The translations under genes and the position numbers were made by a program. 64,000 bases of DNA from Deltaproteobacteria bacterium. GTDB lineage: Bacteria > Desulfobacterota > Desulfuromonadia > Geobacterales > Geobacteraceae. Shown in pieces: positions 52,889 to 63,545 of the stretch. The DNA lies in the NCBI GenBank assembly GCA_009668975.1, contig SBEG01000009.1, positions 3,454 through 67,453 on the forward strand, written 5' to 3'. Every line of letters begins with the position of its first letter. Position 1 is the stretch's first letter. A model generated the notes under the pieces. The model was given only the letters and a program-made list of their open reading frames with translations, was not told the origin of the DNA and searched no databases.

Positions 52889-54031
52889 CTAATTGCAGAT
52901 CTTGCCACGCAACAGGTCCTCTGCTGAGCCTGGTACGATGTCTTTGAAAATGATTTGTTTGTACTTTGTTGAAGCAGATATCGTGCCGTCTTCACCAAAA
53001 CTGGATGATTCCTGGATGCCGACGGTTTTCTTCGTGCAGTCAAGTGTAACCTTGGTCAGATTATAAGAAGTTTCGTCGTCGGAATTTTCCTTGCGTAACA
53101 CCACGGTGGTGCCGGTTTTGCCTTTTGCCAGAGCGGTTTTGTCGTAATAATGGTTGCCGTCATCTTTCTCAGCGAACAATAGCCATTTCTTATCCCTTGA
53201 TTTGTCCCTTTCTCTCTTTATCAGGTTCCGGCGTTCCGCATCCTCTGCAGCACAAAAAACTTTGTAATCCGCCAAGGCCTTTCTTATAGATATGTCGGCA
53301 TGTTTTTCTGCATTGTATTTATATCGAGTTCTTTGCATGAGGCGCATGCCGATAATGTTTTCGGCGGATTTTTTCTTATATTGAACATTCGGGTCATTGC
53401 CCTCTTTCAGCTCCACCATCCTGTTTCTCAACTTGTTCATCTCAAAGACGCCATCCTGAATACTTTTTTCAACCAGTTTGGATGCTTCCAGGTAGTCGGA
53501 ATGTATACTTTTGCATAGTAATTTTCTGTTATTTTCAAATATAACCTGATTAACTTCGTTCTGAGCATTAACGGAAGCAGGGGAAAATTTGGTTGTCAGG
53601 TACAATCTGTAGCTGTCTCCTCTCAATTTATAAAGATCATGAGTAGGTTCAGAATAGATCATGGCGAGTGAAAACTTTTTTGCTGCCTTGTCATAGAGCA
53701 GATTCTTTAAATAGGTTTCACCCTCGGCCTTATAAGTAATGAATTTTCCTTTGTCGAAAACTTTTTTGGAAGTTTTTGTTGTGGCCAGCAGATAGCTGAT
53801 TACCTGTTCATCGGATTTCTCTTTCAGGGGGGGGCTTGACCGGTCCATGCCCCATTGTCTGGCTAACGTATTCGCAATCATGGCCGAGCTTTCACCTTTT
53901 TCCAGTAATCTGGTGACATCAATCGCGGTGAGCATTTCCTCACTTTTTTTTGCACCTGTTTCTGCGCGAGCAGTTTGTGACAAGCCTGCCACCAAGGCGA
54001 GAACCACCAGGCCAGGAAACAGTTTCTTCAT
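52889..54031 (-). CDS. Exported protein, surface-adhesin-E-like C-terminus
   Basis: The 380-residue product starts at ATG 54031 behind AGGGAGGT; an in-frame start at 54082 adds 17 residues. The signal peptide ends ARA-ET (about 24). The middle is helical and basic, perhaps TPR-like (LKNLLYDKAAKKFSLAMI in parts). The last ~100 residues (KKWLLFAEKDDGNHYYDK, then VTLDCTKKT with two late Cys) resemble the small beta domain called surface-adhesin E-like. Function unknown. It is 90 bp upstream of cusB on the same strand, but its AT-richer sequence hints at separate origin. Confidence 0.75.
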   Translation of the reverse strand: MKKLFPGLVVLALVAGLSQTARAETGAKKSEEMLTAIDVTRLLEKGESSAMIANTLARQWGMDRSSPPLKEKSDEQVISYLLATTKTSKKVFDKGKFITYKAEGETYLKNLLYDKAAKKFSLAMIYSEPTHDLYKLRGDSYRLYLTTKFSPASVNAQNEVNQVIFENNRKLLCKSIHSDYLEASKLVEKSIQDGVFEMNKLRNRMVELKEGNDPNVQYKKKSAENIIGMRLMQRTRYKYNAEKHADISIRKALADYKVFCAAEDAERRNLIKRERDKSRDKKWLLFAEKDDGNHYYDKTALAKGKTGTTVVLRKENSDDETSYNLTKVTLDCTKKTVGIQESSSFGEDGTISASTKYKQIIFKDIVPGSAEDLLRGKICN

Positions 54032-54554
54032 GTATAACCTCCCTGAAATGTACATTCCGTTTGAGAAGATGACGTTCAACAATTCCGGTTCACTTTACCA
54101 TTCATGAATTATGCGTCAAGACTTCCTGACAATTTTCCCCGATGTTGTTGCCTTGTCGAGAGACTGGGGTCAGGCTGATCATTATTTGTAACTGCTATCA
54201 TGCCCCATCTCCGGAATGAAGGTCAAGCAGTCCCTGTTTGTCCGGATGAAATGGGACAAAGCCCCGGGTGCCGGTCCGGTTGTGAATTACCGCAAACTGA
54301 GGAAGAAAGAAATCAGTTGAAATGATTGCTGAGCCATCAACTCTTGGTCTGATAATTACATTCCTACTTTCACCTTGCACATACCAGGGGCGCTGCTATA
54401 TAAAATGTGCTGATTCCAAGGTGGTTAAAAGCCGGAAGCAGTGAATGCGGGCTGGACTGAGTACAGCCCGCAGGGGTTCTTGCCGCGTGCTTTCCCGTTC
54501 ACCCACTGTTACTTTCGACACGAATCACTTCGCGAAACAAAGGACAGCCATCTC
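54032..54554. other. 523-bp divergent intergenic region
   Basis: It lies between the divergent exported-protein and sbcD genes. Short open frames on both strands lack ribosome sites and recognisable content. TATATAAAAT near 54398 could be part of an sbcDC promoter, but no good -35 was seen. Confidence 0.4.
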
Positions 54555-55787
54555 ATGAAAATCATGCATACCTCTGACTGGCATATCGGGCGGGCGCTCT
54601 ACGGCCGGAAACGCTACCGGGAATTCGAACTTTTTCTCGACTGGCTGCTCACGTGCATTGAACGCGTGGAGGCCGAAGCCTTGCTGGTGGCAGGGGATAT
54701 CTTTGATAACGGAACGCCGAGCAATCGGGCGCAAGAGCTCTACTATCGATTTTTGTGCCGCTGCGCCGGCGCCGGCTGCCGGCATGTGGTGATCACGGCC
54801 GGTAATCACGACTCTCCCTCGCTGCTCAATGCCCCCCGTGAGGTGTTGAAATTCCTCAACGTGCACGTGGTCGGCTGCATGGCCGAGGCGGCGGCAGATG
54901 AACTGGTGGTGCTGCACGACAGCAACGGCAAGCCGGCACTGATCGTCTGTGCCGTACCCTATCTTCGTGACCGCGACATTCGCCGTGCCGAGGCCGGTGA
55001 GACCTTTGAAGATAAAGGGGCCAAGCTGGTTGAGGGGATCCGCGGCCATTACCGGTTGGTGGGTGAGGCGGCAACTGCCCGACGTGCCGAGTTGGGGGAA
55101 AATATCCCGATTGTCGGCATGGGTCACCTTTTCACCAGCGGCGGACGGACCGTTGAGGGAGACGGAGTGCGGGAGTTGTACGTGGGGACCCTCGGTCAGG
55201 TCCGTGCCGAAATCTTTCCCGAGTGTTTCGACTACCTGGCTCTCGGACATCTGCATGTACCGCAGCGGGTCGGCAGTTCGGAGGTCCGCCGCTATTCCGG
55301 AGCGCCTCTGCCGATGAGTTTTGGTGAGGCCGGACAGGAAAAGATTGTTTTGCTGTTGAACGTGACGGAATCCGGAGTTATGGTCGAGGAACTTGCCGTG
55401 CCCTGTTTTCAGCCGCTGGCAACGGTGCGGGGTGACTGGACCCGAATCAGCGAGCGGCTCGCGGAGCTGAAGAGGGACTCGGCTTCGGCTTGGCTGGAGG
55501 TCATCTACGATGGTGAGGAGCTCATCGCTGATCTGCAGGAACGTTTGCGGGAATTGATCGAGGGAACGTCGCTGGAAATCCTGCGCTCAAAGAACCTGCG
55601 ACTGGCGGAACGGGTCATGTCCGGCATGGCAGCGGAAGAGACCCTGGATGATCTTTCCGTCGAGGACGTCTTTGCCCGGTGCCTGGCTGCCCACGCTGTC
55701 CCCGCGGAACAGCAGGATGAACTGGCAGCAGTTTTTCAGGAAGCTGTTCTCGCTTTACATGACCAAGATCCGCGAGGCCCACGGTGA
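54555..55787 (+). CDS. sbcD: Exonuclease SbcD (Mre11-type nuclease)
   Basis: The 410-residue product starts at ATG 54555 (KIMHTSDWHIGR); an upstream in-frame ATG would add 38 unrelated residues. The five phosphoesterase motifs are visible: SDWHIG, VAGDIFDNG, TAGNHDS, GMGHLF and LGHLHVPQ. SbcD with SbcC processes hairpins and DNA ends, which is notable in a genome rich in palindromic repeats. The start of sbcC overlaps its stop by three bases. Confidence 0.96.
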   Translation: MKIMHTSDWHIGRALYGRKRYREFELFLDWLLTCIERVEAEALLVAGDIFDNGTPSNRAQELYYRFLCRCAGAGCRHVVITAGNHDSPSLLNAPREVLKFLNVHVVGCMAEAAADELVVLHDSNGKPALIVCAVPYLRDRDIRRAEAGETFEDKGAKLVEGIRGHYRLVGEAATARRAELGENIPIVGMGHLFTSGGRTVEGDGVRELYVGTLGQVRAEIFPECFDYLALGHLHVPQRVGSSEVRRYSGAPLPMSFGEAGQEKIVLLLNVTESGVMVEELAVPCFQPLATVRGDWTRISERLAELKRDSASAWLEVIYDGEELIADLQERLRELIEGTSLEILRSKNLRLAERVMSGMAAEETLDDLSVEDVFARCLAAHAVPAEQQDELAAVFQEAVLALHDQDPRGPR

Positions 55788-58700
55788 GAATTCTCCAGCT
55801 CTCTTTCAAGAACCTGAACTCTCTGGCCGGTACATGGCAGATCGATTTCACCCATCCCGACTTTGTCTCCAGCGGCATCTTTGCCATCACCGGTCCGACC
55901 GGAGCGGGCAAGACCACCATCCTCGACGCCATCTGCCTGGCACTCTATGGCCAGACCCCCCGTCTCAGCAAAATAACCCAGAATGACAACGAAATCATCT
56001 CGCGGCAAACGGGCGAATGTTTTGCCGAGGTCGAATTTGAAACGGCCAAGGGGCGCTTTCGCTGCCACTGGAGTCAGCACCGTTCACGCAAGCGGGTTGA
56101 CGGGCAATTGCAGGCGCCGAAACATGAGATCGTCGAGGCTGAGAGCGGAAAAATTATCGAGTCGAAACTCGCTGCCGTGGCAAAAAGGGTGGAAGAGGTC
56201 ACCGGCATGGACTTTGACCGCTTTACCCGCTCGATGCTGCTGGCCCAAGGGGGCTTTGCCGCCTTTCTGCAGGCGACTCCCGATAAGCGTGCCCCGATCC
56301 TCGAGCAGATTACCGGCACCGCGATTTACAGTCAGATTTCCATGAAAGTGCATGAATGTACCAGCGAACAGCGCAAGATTCTCGAGTCGCTGCGGCTGGA
56401 GCTTGACGGGATTCAGCTTCTGGCTCCTGAGGAAGAGGCTGTCCTTCGCCGCGAGCAGGCGGAAAAGCAGCGGCAAGAGACGTTGTTTCTCGCCGCGCTG
56501 TCTGAAATTCGAGAGGCCCAGGCCTGGAAAGAGCGGATGGCGTTTCTCGAGGAAGAGCTCACTCAATTGGAGGAGGCTTGGCGTGTTTTCGAAGGGAAAA
56601 AACAGGCGGCGGCAGCGGAGCTGGCCTGCCTGGCTCAGGCCACGAAAGCCCTGACCCTCGAAGGTGAGTACGCACAGCTCGTGGGCGTCAGAAGGCAGCA
56701 AGAGGACGAGCAGGCAGAACTGGCAGGTGTCACTGCGTTGTCTCCCAAAGTGCAGGTGAGACTGCAGGCTGCGGGTGAAGTTCTGACACTGGCGGATCTT
56801 GCATTGAAAAAAGCTGCTGACGAACAACAGCGGGAGGCGGAGCTGATCCGGACCACCCGTGCCTTGGATACGACGATCGCTGAAGTGCTTTCCCAGGTGA
56901 AAGGGCACCAGGCGGACGCCGAGGCAGGTAAGAAACAGTGCCTGGCGTATCGTGCTTCCCTTGCGCACGTCGATGAAGAAATAGCGCTGCACGCGGAGTT
57001 GCGTCGTGCTGTCGATGCCTTTCTGAACGAGCACCGTGCGGATGCGGCCCTTGCCGGATCTCTGGCCGGGATCGAACAGCAGCTCAAGGCGCTGAAGCTG
57101 CTCGCTGGTCGCGCTGCGGACAGCCGTGCAGAGCTGGAGCGGCACGTTGCACAAAACACAATATTGGAGCAGTCGCTGCGGCAGGCGGAAAACGATTGGC
57201 AGGGCGCCTTGCAGGCAGTTGCCGAGGCCGAACAACGAGTGGGAGCGATCCGGGCGGCAGGTGTTGCCCTTTTGCAGGGCCGGGAACTTTCTTCCTGGCG
57301 TGAAGAGGCCGAAAAACTTTCAAGCAGGCAGAACCGTCTGCTTGGCCTTGCTGACGTGCTGGCCCGGGTTGGGGACGCCGGGCAACGATTGCAGGTGTTT
57401 CAGGAGAAAATCACCGGACTTGAAAAAAAGCGTTCGGACATGATTGCCCAAGAAGCGGATCTGGCACGGGAGTGCGGTTTGCGCGAGCAGCTTACCCGTC
57501 AACTGCAGGACAGTCTGGTCCTGCTCAATCGGGTCCGCGACCTGGAAGCGGAGCGGGCACGGCTCATCGATGGCGCGCCCTGCCCGCTGTGCGGCGCCAC
57601 GGAGCATCCCTATGCCGCCGGCAATGTTCCGCATCCGGATACGGCGCGTCAGGAACTGGAGCAGGCGGGCCAGGCGTATAAGAAGAGTTGCGAGCAGCTT
57701 TCACGTGTCAGGGCGGACCTCGCCGCTGTCGTCAAAGAGATCGAGCAGGCCGGTCTGCAGCGGGCAGAATGCCGGGAGCGGCTGGCGATTGATGAAGCGT
57801 ATTGTGCGAGCGGTCTCGCCGAGCTTAGCCTTGCCGCCGCTGCCGCGCAACGGCAAGAACTCATCCTGGCGGAACTGGACAGCTGCCGGAGGGAGCTTGA
57901 GAACTGCCGTTCGGTGATCCGTGAAGCCGAAGTCCGGGAACAGGAGCTTTCAACGGCCAGCGCAGCTCTCGACAAGGCCAAGGAGGCGTTGAATTACCAC
58001 GATAAGGCGCGGCAGGCAGCGGAGCTTGGCAAACATGCAGCGGAAAGTGCCGTGGAGCGTCTGACTCGCGAAAATGAGACTCTGCGGGGAGAGCTCGACC
58101 GGGCCAGCGCCGAAGCGGAACAAGCCTTGGCCGCGTATGGCTACGGAGCTATTACCCCGGAGACCGTGGACGGAATCTTTGCCGCATTGACGGCACGTCA
58201 CACTGCCTATCTGCTGCAGCAGCAGGAAATAGAGCGCCTGGAAAAGACCCTGGCAGAGTTGGCCAGTAAAAAGGGCCAGCTGCAGGCGCTCCTTGCCGCG
58301 GCCGAAACAACTCTTGCCACTACCGGGCAGCGCCTTGCCGCCAGCCTGCAGCAGCGGGACACCCTGGCCGGACAGCGTCGGGAAATGTTTGGCGAGCGCA
58401 ATCCGGACAGTGAAGAAAGGCGGCTGGCCGCGGCGCTTGCCCAGGCGGCAGTGCGACGCGAAGAAGCGCTGCGGAGCCGGGATGCCCTGCAGCATGAAAG
58501 TGCCGGACTGGAGCAGCGGCTGCTGAAACTTACCGGGACCCTTGCCGCCCGGGCGGCGCAGCTTCACCCGCTTGAATCAGCTCTGCAACGAAGTCTGCGG
58601 GATGCCGGTTTTTCCGATGAATCAGCCTTCCTGCAGGCGCGACTGCCGCAAGCCCGTCTTGAAGAGCTCTCCCGCCTGGCTGAAGAACTGCAGCGGAATG

Positions 58701-59458
58701 AGGTGGAGATTCAGACCCGCCGCCGGGATCGATCGGCTGCTTTACGGCAGGAGCGGGACAAAAATCTGTCGGAAAAAACTCTCGGGCAGATCAGGGAAGA
58801 ACAGGCGGCCGGCACCGCGCAGCTGCACGAGCTGCAAAAGAATTTAGGCGCGATCGCGCAGAGACTCCAGCAGCATGCCGGGGAGCAGCAGCGCCAGCGG
58901 GAGCGTCTGCAGGCCTTGGAATTGCAGAAAAAGGAGTGTGCCCGCTGGGAACGTCTGCATGCGCTGATTGGTTCCAGTGATGGGAAAAAATTCCGCAATT
59001 TTGCCCAGGGACTGACCTTCGAGCTGATGGTCGGCCATGCGAATCGCCAACTGCGGAAGATGAGTGACCGTTACATCCTGGTCCGCGACCACGAGGAACC
59101 GCTGGAGTTGAATGTCCTCGACAACTACCAGGCCGGAGAGGTCCGCTCGACCAGGAATCTTTCCGGTGGCGAGAGTTTCATTGCCAGCCTGGCGCTGTCC
59201 CTTGGTCTTTCCGGCATGGCCAGCCGTAATGTGCGGGTCGATTCGCTGTTCCTTGACGAAGGCTTCGGCACCCTCGACGAAGATGCCTTGGAAACCGCAC
59301 TGGAAACCCTTGCGGGCCTGCAGCAGGACGGCAAGCTGATCGGCATCATTTCTCACGTTCCGGCCCTGAAGGAACGCATCGGGACGCAGATCCAGGTTGA
59401 GTCCGGCAGTGCCGGGCGCAGCAGTCTCCGTGGCCCCGGTTGCCGACGGATTTCCTGA
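55784..59458 (+). CDS. sbcC: Exonuclease SbcC (Rad50-type ATPase)
   Basis: The 1224-residue protein starts with GTG overlapping the sbcD stop. Walker A GPTGAGKTT (about 38-46) and Q-loop are followed by two long coiled coils around the zinc hook CPLC (C600, C603), then the signature LSGGESF and Walker B SLFLDEGFGTLDED. Length is near that of other deltaproteobacterial SbcC. The C-terminal tail after IGTQIQVES (about 20 residues, Ser/Arg-rich) is unusual and may be unstructured. It forms the SbcCD complex with the upstream gene. Confidence 0.96.
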   Translation: MRILQLSFKNLNSLAGTWQIDFTHPDFVSSGIFAITGPTGAGKTTILDAICLALYGQTPRLSKITQNDNEIISRQTGECFAEVEFETAKGRFRCHWSQHRSRKRVDGQLQAPKHEIVEAESGKIIESKLAAVAKRVEEVTGMDFDRFTRSMLLAQGGFAAFLQATPDKRAPILEQITGTAIYSQISMKVHECTSEQRKILESLRLELDGIQLLAPEEEAVLRREQAEKQRQETLFLAALSEIREAQAWKERMAFLEEELTQLEEAWRVFEGKKQAAAAELACLAQATKALTLEGEYAQLVGVRRQQEDEQAELAGVTALSPKVQVRLQAAGEVLTLADLALKKAADEQQREAELIRTTRALDTTIAEVLSQVKGHQADAEAGKKQCLAYRASLAHVDEEIALHAELRRAVDAFLNEHRADAALAGSLAGIEQQLKALKLLAGRAADSRAELERHVAQNTILEQSLRQAENDWQGALQAVAEAEQRVGAIRAAGVALLQGRELSSWREEAEKLSSRQNRLLGLADVLARVGDAGQRLQVFQEKITGLEKKRSDMIAQEADLARECGLREQLTRQLQDSLVLLNRVRDLEAERARLIDGAPCPLCGATEHPYAAGNVPHPDTARQELEQAGQAYKKSCEQLSRVRADLAAVVKEIEQAGLQRAECRERLAIDEAYCASGLAELSLAAAAAQRQELILAELDSCRRELENCRSVIREAEVREQELSTASAALDKAKEALNYHDKARQAAELGKHAAESAVERLTRENETLRGELDRASAEAEQALAAYGYGAITPETVDGIFAALTARHTAYLLQQQEIERLEKTLAELASKKGQLQALLAAAETTLATTGQRLAASLQQRDTLAGQRREMFGERNPDSEERRLAAALAQAAVRREEALRSRDALQHESAGLEQRLLKLTGTLAARAAQLHPLESALQRSLRDAGFSDESAFLQARLPQARLEELSRLAEELQRNEVEIQTRRRDRSAALRQERDKNLSEKTLGQIREEQAAGTAQLHELQKNLGAIAQRLQQHAGEQQRQRERLQALELQKKECARWERLHALIGSSDGKKFRNFAQGLTFELMVGHANRQLRKMSDRYILVRDHEEPLELNVLDNYQAGEVRSTRNLSGGESFIASLALSLGLSGMASRNVRVDSLFLDEGFGTLDEDALETALETLAGLQQDGKLIGIISHVPALKERIGTQIQVESGSAGRSSLRGPGCRRIS

Positions 59459-59634
59459 CGAGGAGAACCAGCTCGGACAAAATCCACCGATCGGCCGGAT
59501 GAGGTGACGCGAAAAAATTTTCCCATCACTCTCCGATGCTGTGATAGACTTACCCGAGCCTTTCCGGTTGCCGGATTCTCTCCCGTTGACCGGAATAATA
59601 GAGCCGTCTCGATCCCTGAATCTGGAACCGGTCA

Positions 59635-60309
59635 ATGAAGTATTACCCCATCAATATCGACATTCGCGGCAAGCTTGCGATTATTGTCGGCGGCGGTGCG
59701 GTTGCCGAGCGCAAGTGCCAGATGCTCCTGGAGGCAGGCGCCGTAGTGACGGTGATTGCCCCGCGCCTTTCCAAAGGCCTTCGCTGTCTTCTGGAAAAGG
59801 GGAGTGTCAGCCATCGCGCCCGTGACTATCGTCCCGGCGATCTGGCCGGCGCCTTTCTGGTCTTTGCCGCCACCGGCGATCGTGCCATCAGCCGCGCCGT
59901 GGCTGAAGAGGCCGCGGAGTGGCGGATTTTGGCGAACATTGCCGATATGCCGGACCGAAGCGATTTTACCACCCCGGCGGCGGTTGCCCGGGGTGATTTG
60001 CTGTTGACCGTTTCCACCGGAGGAAAATGTCCCGTTCTGGCCAGGGAAGTCCGGGAAGAGCTGCATGCCCGCTACGGCGAAGAGTACGGCGAGGTGTTGC
60101 GGATCCTGGGAGCGGTCCGTGAAAAACTGCTGGCCTCCAAAAAGGGCTGCCATGCAATGAAAGAAATTCTGCATTCCCTTATTTCCCACAACCTGCCGGG
60201 CATTTTGCGCGGCGAATCCCCGGATTCCGTCGACCGGTTGCTCCGGGAGATCGCCGGCCCCGGATTCAGCCTCAGTGAACTGGGCCTGGAAAAAAGGAAG
60301 TCCGAATGA
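59635..60309 (+). CDS. sirC: Precorrin-2 dehydrogenase / sirohydrochlorin ferrochelatase
   Basis: The 224-residue protein has an NAD-binding GGGAVAERK motif at residues about 18-26, NIADMPDRSDFTTPA, and a TGGKCPVLAREVREEL helix, as in the N-terminal half of CysG and in SirC/Met8. It oxidises precorrin-2 to sirohydrochlorin and may insert iron or cobalt. The product of the cobA gene at the right edge is its substrate source. It is the first gene of the heme/siroheme run and overlaps the next gene by 4 bp. Confidence 0.92.
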   Translation: MKYYPINIDIRGKLAIIVGGGAVAERKCQMLLEAGAVVTVIAPRLSKGLRCLLEKGSVSHRARDYRPGDLAGAFLVFAATGDRAISRAVAEEAAEWRILANIADMPDRSDFTTPAAVARGDLLLTVSTGGKCPVLAREVREELHARYGEEYGEVLRILGAVREKLLASKKGCHAMKEILHSLISHNLPGILRGESPDSVDRLLREIAGPGFSLSELGLEKRKSE

Positions 60310-61121
60310 GCATTTATTTGCATATGACGGTTCTGGTGCTGTACGGAGCGGCAACCCTCCTGTACCTGCTGTACCTAGTCCGGCCACGCGACGTTGTCGG
60401 CCGGATCTCCCGTTGGGTGCTGGCGGCAGGTTTTTGCTGCCACTGCGCATTTACCTTTTTCCGTTATCTGGAAGCAGGACATACGCCCATAACAAACCTT
60501 CATGAGTCTCTCTCGTTTTTCAGCCTGACCATTGTCGCGGTGTTCCTCGGCTTTCAGCATCGCTACCGCTCCGCCATCCTCGGCTCCTTTGTGACCCCCG
60601 TTGCGCTGCTGGTCATGCTGGCATCGACGATCTTTCCCTCGGCGATTACCCCGCTGAATCCCGCGTTGAAAAGCGGCTGGCTCGGAGTTCATACGGTTGC
60701 CGCCTTTGCCGGGTATGCCGCCTTTGCCATTGCCTTTTGCGCGGGGATCATGTACCTGCTCCAGGAGCATTTCCTGAAAAAAAAGAAACTGGGCGCCCTC
60801 TATCACCGGCTTCCTTCCCTGGAAATCCTTGACGACATCAACTACCGCTGTCTGACCATCGGTTTCCCGCTTTTGACGATTGCCATCATCTCCGGGGCCA
60901 TCTGGGCGGAATCAGCCTGGGGTGCGTACTGGAGCTGGGACCCGAAAGAAACCTGGTCGTTGATCACCTGGTTCGTCTATGCCGCGCTCCTCCATGGCCG
61001 CTTGACAACCGGCTGGCGGGGGAGCAGGGCCGCCATCCTGGCCATAATCGGGTTTTGCGTGCTGCTTTTTACGTTCCTCGGGGTGAATCTCCTGCTGCCG
61101 GGACTCCATAGCTACAGGTAA
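60306..61121 (+). CDS. CcsA/HemX-like cytochrome c assembly membrane protein
   Basis: The 271-residue protein has about eight membrane segments and the tryptophan-rich motif [15 protein letters not shown] (about 203-217) of the CcmC/CcsA heme-handling family. Conserved His residues lie at the LHESLSFFS and GVHTVAA segments. It belongs to system II cytochrome c assembly, bringing heme to the outer face of the membrane. Placement between sirC and hemA is common in Geobacter-type genomes, where it is also called HemX-like. It begins within the sirC stop region. Confidence 0.9.
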   Translation: MSIYLHMTVLVLYGAATLLYLLYLVRPRDVVGRISRWVLAAGFCCHCAFTFFRYLEAGHTPITNLHESLSFFSLTIVAVFLGFQHRYRSAILGSFVTPVALLVMLASTIFPSAITPLNPALKSGWLGVHTVAAFAGYAAFAIAFCAGIMYLLQEHFLKKKKLGALYHRLPSLEILDDINYRCLTIGFPLLTIAIISGAIWAESAWGAYWSWDPKETWSLITWFVYAALLHGRLTTGWRGSRAAILAIIGFCVLLFTFLGVNLLLPGLHSYR

Positions 61122-61131
61122 TGCAGAAACA

Positions 61132-62445
61132 ATGAATATTATCGTTGTGGGACTTTCCCATCATTCAGCTCCGCTAGATCTCAGGGAAAAGCTTGCCTTT
61201 GCTGCCAACAGCATTGAGGGACCGCTTCGCGAGCTTGTTTCGCTTCCCGATGTTGCGGAGGGGCTCATTGTCTCCACCTGCAACAGGGTTGAGGTCTATG
61301 CCGTTACCCGCGACATCGCAGCCGGGATTGCCCAGATCAAGCGTTTTCTGGCTGATTTTCACGCCCTCTCTTTTGACGCTGTCGAGCCTCACCTGTATGG
61401 TTATCATGGTGAACATGCCATCCGCCATGTATTTCGGGTCGCGGCCAGCCTTGATTCGCTGGTCGTGGGCGAAGCCCAGATTCTCGGACAGATCAAAGCA
61501 GCCTATGGTTACGCCGCGGAATACAAGTCTTCCGGCGTGATCCTCAACCGCTTTCTCCACAAAGCCTTTTCCGTGGCTAAACGGGTCCGGACCGAGACCG
61601 GTATTGCCTCTTCCGCGGTTTCCGTTGCCTTTGCTGCGGTCGAGTTGGCGAAAAAAATCTTCGGCAGTCTCTCCGATAAAACGGTGCTGCTCATCGGCGC
61701 CGGTGAAATGGGCGAACTGGCGGCGAAACATTTTGTCTCCGGCGGCGTTCGCGACGTGCTCGTGGCCAACCGGACCTATGAGAGGGGAGAGCGCCTTGCC
61801 GAAGAGTTCGGTGGCCGGGCGGTGCGTTTTGACGATCTTTTCGACCACCTGCACAAAGCCGATATCGTACTGTCCTCGACCGGGGCCGCCCATTTCATCC
61901 TCGAGCCGCAAAGGGTTTCCGAGGTTCTCCGCCGCCGCAAGCTGCGCCCGATGTTTTTCATCGACATCGCCGTGCCGCGGGATATCGACCCGGAAGTGAA
62001 CAACCTGGAGAACGTTTACCTCTACAACACCGACGACCTGCAGGGCGTGGTGGAGAACAACCTGGAGCAGCGCCGGCGGGAGGCGGAAAAGGCCGAGGAA
62101 ATTGTTGCCGGAGAAATCGGCCAGTTTCAGGCATGGCTCGCTTCCCTCGAGGTGGTGCCGACGATCGTCGCCCTGCGCAACCATTTTGAAGGGATTCGCC
62201 GGGCAGAGCTGGCAAAGACCCTCTCGTTGTGGAAAGATCTGTCGCCGGAAGAGGAAAGGCGTCTGGAACTGCTTACTTCCGCCATCATCAACAAGCTGCT
62301 CCATGTTCCGACCAATATCCTGAAGCAGACCGGACAGGGAAACCGGACTGATCTGTACCTCGATGCCGTGCGGAACCTTTTTGCCTTGTCCACCGAACCG
62401 GCCGGGGGGCAGGACGAACCTCCGCAAGACGAGGAAGAAGGGTAA
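61132..62445 (+). CDS. hemA: Glutamyl-tRNA reductase HemA
   Basis: The 437-residue enzyme makes glutamate-1-semialdehyde from Glu-tRNA, the first step of the C5 tetrapyrrole route. The catalytic Cys is C50 in [22 protein letters not shown] and the NADPH motif [13 protein letters not shown] follow, with the C-terminal dimerisation helices ending in a charged tail. It starts 10 bp after the ccsA-like gene. Confidence 0.97.
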   Translation: MNIIVVGLSHHSAPLDLREKLAFAANSIEGPLRELVSLPDVAEGLIVSTCNRVEVYAVTRDIAAGIAQIKRFLADFHALSFDAVEPHLYGYHGEHAIRHVFRVAASLDSLVVGEAQILGQIKAAYGYAAEYKSSGVILNRFLHKAFSVAKRVRTETGIASSAVSVAFAAVELAKKIFGSLSDKTVLLIGAGEMGELAAKHFVSGGVRDVLVANRTYERGERLAEEFGGRAVRFDDLFDHLHKADIVLSSTGAAHFILEPQRVSEVLRRRKLRPMFFIDIAVPRDIDPEVNNLENVYLYNTDDLQGVVENNLEQRRREAEKAEEIVAGEIGQFQAWLASLEVVPTIVALRNHFEGIRRAELAKTLSLWKDLSPEEERRLELLTSAIINKLLHVPTNILKQTGQGNRTDLYLDAVRNLFALSTEPAGGQDEPPQDEEEG

Positions 62446-62575
62446 AAGCAAGAAATGTCAGTGGCAGTTTGGCTTCTCCGGAACGGAATTTCCAGCGAAG
62501 AATTCAGCTGCCCTTCTGGTTGTCACTGAACTCAAATCACCTGGCTAACATTTTTTTATGGAGAACCTATTAACG

Positions 62576-63529
62576 ATGGCAAGACTACTGAAAATTGGCA
62601 CCAGGAGCAGTCCGCTGGCACTTTGGCAGGCCGAATGGGTGAGCGCCCGGATTCGGGAGCGGTATCCGGAGATAGAGGTCACCCTGGTGAAAATCAAGAC
62701 CACCGGTGATAAAATCCTCGATGTGCCCTTGGCGCAGGTGGGGGGCAAAGGCCTTTTTGTCAAGGAAATCGAAGAGGCGATGCTCAGGGGTGAGGTGGAT
62801 ATTGCCGTTCACAGCATGAAGGATGTCCCGACTGTGTTCCCCCCGGGCCTCGGCCTCACCTGTATTACCAAGCGGGAGGACCCGCGGGACGCGCTCGTTT
62901 CCAGGGGTCTTTCCTTTGCCAGGTTGCCGCACGGCGCGCGGGTCGGAACCAGCGCTCTCCGTCGCCAGGCCCAGCTGCTGGCGCAGCGGCCCGACCTGGA
63001 AATGGTGGTGATTCGCGGAAATGTCCAGACCCGCCTTGCCAAACTGGCGGACGAAGGACTGGATGCGGTAATACTTGCGGCCGCCGGCTTGAAGCGGCTC
63101 GGTTTTGCCGACCGGGTGACGGAGTATCTGCCGGTGGAGCTGTCACTGCCGGCGATCGGCCAAGGGGCGCTGGGGATTGAGTGCCGCCTTGACGACCGGG
63201 AACTCGTGAAGTTGATTTCCTTCCTGAATGATCCGGACACATACCAGGCTGTCGGCGCCGAACGGGCCTTCCTGCTGCGCTGCGAAGGCGGCTGCCAGGT
63301 TCCCATTGCCGCCTTTGCCGAAACGGCAGGGGGGCAACTGCGGCTGACCGGCTTCATTTCCGCGGTGGATGGCAGCCGCTCGGTGCGCGGTACCATCAGC
63401 GGTCCGGCAGAGTCCTTCCTTTCGCTGGGAACGGAACTTGCCGACCGGCTGCTGTCGGATGGCGGCCGCGAGATCCTCAGCGAGGTGTACCAGAGAGATC
63501 TGGTTATTGATCAGGAGATTCCGGTGTAA
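62576..63529 (+). CDS. hemC: Porphobilinogen deaminase HemC
   Basis: The product is 317 residues from ATG 62576 (ARLLKIGTRSSPLALWQ); ATG 62558 would add six residues. Substrate-binding KDVPTVFPPG, SSxRRQ-like TSALRRQAQL, RGNVQTRL and the cofactor-Cys loop CEGGCQVPIAAFAE are all present. It condenses four porphobilinogens to hydroxymethylbilane. It lies in the same direction as hemA, 130 bp downstream, and before cobA. Confidence 0.96.
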   Translation: MARLLKIGTRSSPLALWQAEWVSARIRERYPEIEVTLVKIKTTGDKILDVPLAQVGGKGLFVKEIEEAMLRGEVDIAVHSMKDVPTVFPPGLGLTCITKREDPRDALVSRGLSFARLPHGARVGTSALRRQAQLLAQRPDLEMVVIRGNVQTRLAKLADEGLDAVILAAAGLKRLGFADRVTEYLPVELSLPAIGQGALGIECRLDDRELVKLISFLNDPDTYQAVGAERAFLLRCEGGCQVPIAAFAETAGGQLRLTGFISAVDGSRSVRGTISGPAESFLSLGTELADRLLSDGGREILSEVYQRDLVIDQEIPV

Positions 63530-63545
63530 GTGCTTGATGGAGTGA

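Noticed and set aside
54198..54380. 60-codon open frame on the - strand in the gap before sbcD
   Set aside because: No ribosome site or recognisable content; a similar short frame exists on the other strand.
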